Below are positions 12,239 to 13,091 of a stretch of 13,091 bases of DNA, in pieces; the stretch's first letter is position 1, and each line of letters opens with the position of its first letter. Below the pieces are notes generated by a model. That model had not been told where the DNA came from. It saw only the letters and a list, made by a program, of their open reading frames with translations, and searched no databases. The stretch lies in assembly GCA_001430745.1 (NCBI GenBank), contig KQ481977.1, positions 1,022,040 to 1,035,130 on the forward strand, given 5' to 3'. A program made the translations under genes and the position numbers. The stretch is from Auxenochlorella pyrenoidosa (lineage: Eukaryota; Chlorophyta; Trebouxiophyceae; Chlorellales; Chlorellaceae).

Positions 12239-13091
12239 ATGCTGATAACATCGCGAACCTGGTCGTCCAGGGCCGTGGCAGGGCGCATCTGCCACCAACT
12301 GCCGGGCGCCGCCGGCATGCCTGCCCGTCTCCTGCAGCAACAGCAGCGACGCCTGCAGCGGCGGGCACCTGTACCCCCGTGCACTGCCAGCGAATCCAGG
12401 CAGGGTGCTGGGCACAGCATGGCATTGGGCACGCCGGCAGCAGCGCCGCCGCAGGCGGCCGGGGCGCCGGGTGCGCATCGTGGGCTCACCCCTGTTGCTG
12501 AGGCCATCTGTGGTCTGCCCTCCCTGCCCGACCTCTGGGCCTGGGCAGCACAGCAGTACGGGGATGCCCTAGCCCTGGTGGACCGCCACCGCAAGCCGGC
12601 CACCACACTCACCTTCTCCCAGCTGCACCAGGCCATCCAGACGTTTGCCGCCGGGGTCGGCGCGCTGGGCGTGCGGCACGGCGAGAGGTGCGCTGCACTG
12701 CCTTGGATGGCAGTCTTCTTCAGTGGAGCTGCAACTGAGGGCCAACATGAACCTGCACGACTGTGTACCAACTGCATCGGCTGCGTGCAAGGGGCCCTGG
12801 ATAACCATTCCAACAGGTGCTACTGTGCCTGCTCGTCTTCTGAACAGCCCCTGGGCTGCCAGCCTGCCATCTCTCCCCGCCCTGCAGGGTTGCCCTGTTT
12901 GCAGAGAGCAGTGGACGTTGGCTGGTGGCCGACGCCGGCATCATGACGGCAGGCGCTGTGGATGCGGTGCGGAGGCACCAAGTTGACGCCCCTGCAGCGA
13001 GCACGAGCCCTGGGCTGTCTCTGCCGGCCTGGTGCACCAGCTCGCTGCCGAGGATGGCACTGCAGCTGCTCAACAGCGCACCCTGCCCCCT
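12239..13091 (+). CDS. Long-chain acyl-CoA / acyl-ACP synthetase-like AMP-binding enzyme (N-terminal part; runs off the right edge)
   Basis: Exon 1 (12239-12687) and exon 2 (from 12888) join in phase 2 across a 200-base intron (donor GAGAG|GTGCGC, acceptor CCTGCAG). An in-frame TGA at 12185 lies upstream. Starts at 12239 or 12317 are both possible; the second opens with MPARLLQQQQRRLQRR, a basic transit-like sequence, so plastid targeting is plausible. Numbered from 12239, residues 95-178 match the N-terminus of plant long-chain acyl-activating enzymes (AAE15/16 type): LPDLWAWAAQQYGDALALVD, then TLTFSQLHQAIQTFAAGVG, then GERVALFAESSGRWLVADAG and IMTAGAVDAVR. These enzymes adenylate fatty acids and load them on CoA or ACP. 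The catalytic TSGTTG-type motif lies beyond the window. After the Arg codon at 12970-12972 the frame no longer matches the family. Coding may stop at 12966, where GCG|GTGCGG could be a donor. Confidence 0.85.

Overview
The window looks like nuclear DNA of a GC-rich green alga, probably of the Chlorella / trebouxiophyte type. The evidence is high GC content, genes split by many short introns (roughly 90-500 bases), Ala/Gly/Gln/Pro-rich proteins, TGTAA poly(A) signals, and plant-type chloroplast enzymes. The organism assignment is an inference. There are no bacterial operons, insertion sequences, CRISPR arrays, rRNA genes or recognisable tRNA genes. Exon coordinates were reconstructed by hand by matching reading frame, splice dinucleotides and intron phase.

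Layout: (1) 1-1332, minus strand, 5' part of an hnRNP H/F-like RRM protein running off the left edge. (2) 1890-3333, minus, four-exon gene for a probable plastid membrane protein with a conserved-looking charged C-terminal tail. (3) 3539-5867, plus, complete eight-exon adenylyl-sulfate (APS) kinase gene, divergent from gene 2 across about 205 bases. (4) 6556-9397, minus, tentative eight-exon gene for an unrecognised multi-pass membrane protein, convergent with gene 3. (5) 9931-11588, plus, three-exon gene for a coiled-coil protein with a Glu/Trp-rich C-terminus, divergent from gene 4. (6) 12239 to the right edge, plus, N-terminal part of a long-chain acyl-CoA/acyl-ACP synthetase-like AMP-binding enzyme.

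The genes do not form one pathway. APS kinase (sulfate activation) and the acyl-activating enzyme (fatty-acid activation) are ordinary metabolism. The less described items are genes 2, 4 and 5, which I cannot assign to a named family. The most useful second-look points are the missing N-terminal regulatory cysteine of the APS kinase, three candidate GC-AG introns in three different genes, the reading-frame ambiguity over the purine tract in gene 5, and the unresolved frame after the Ala-Val-Arg motif in gene 6. I saw no convincing sign of a new mobile, defence or regulatory system.
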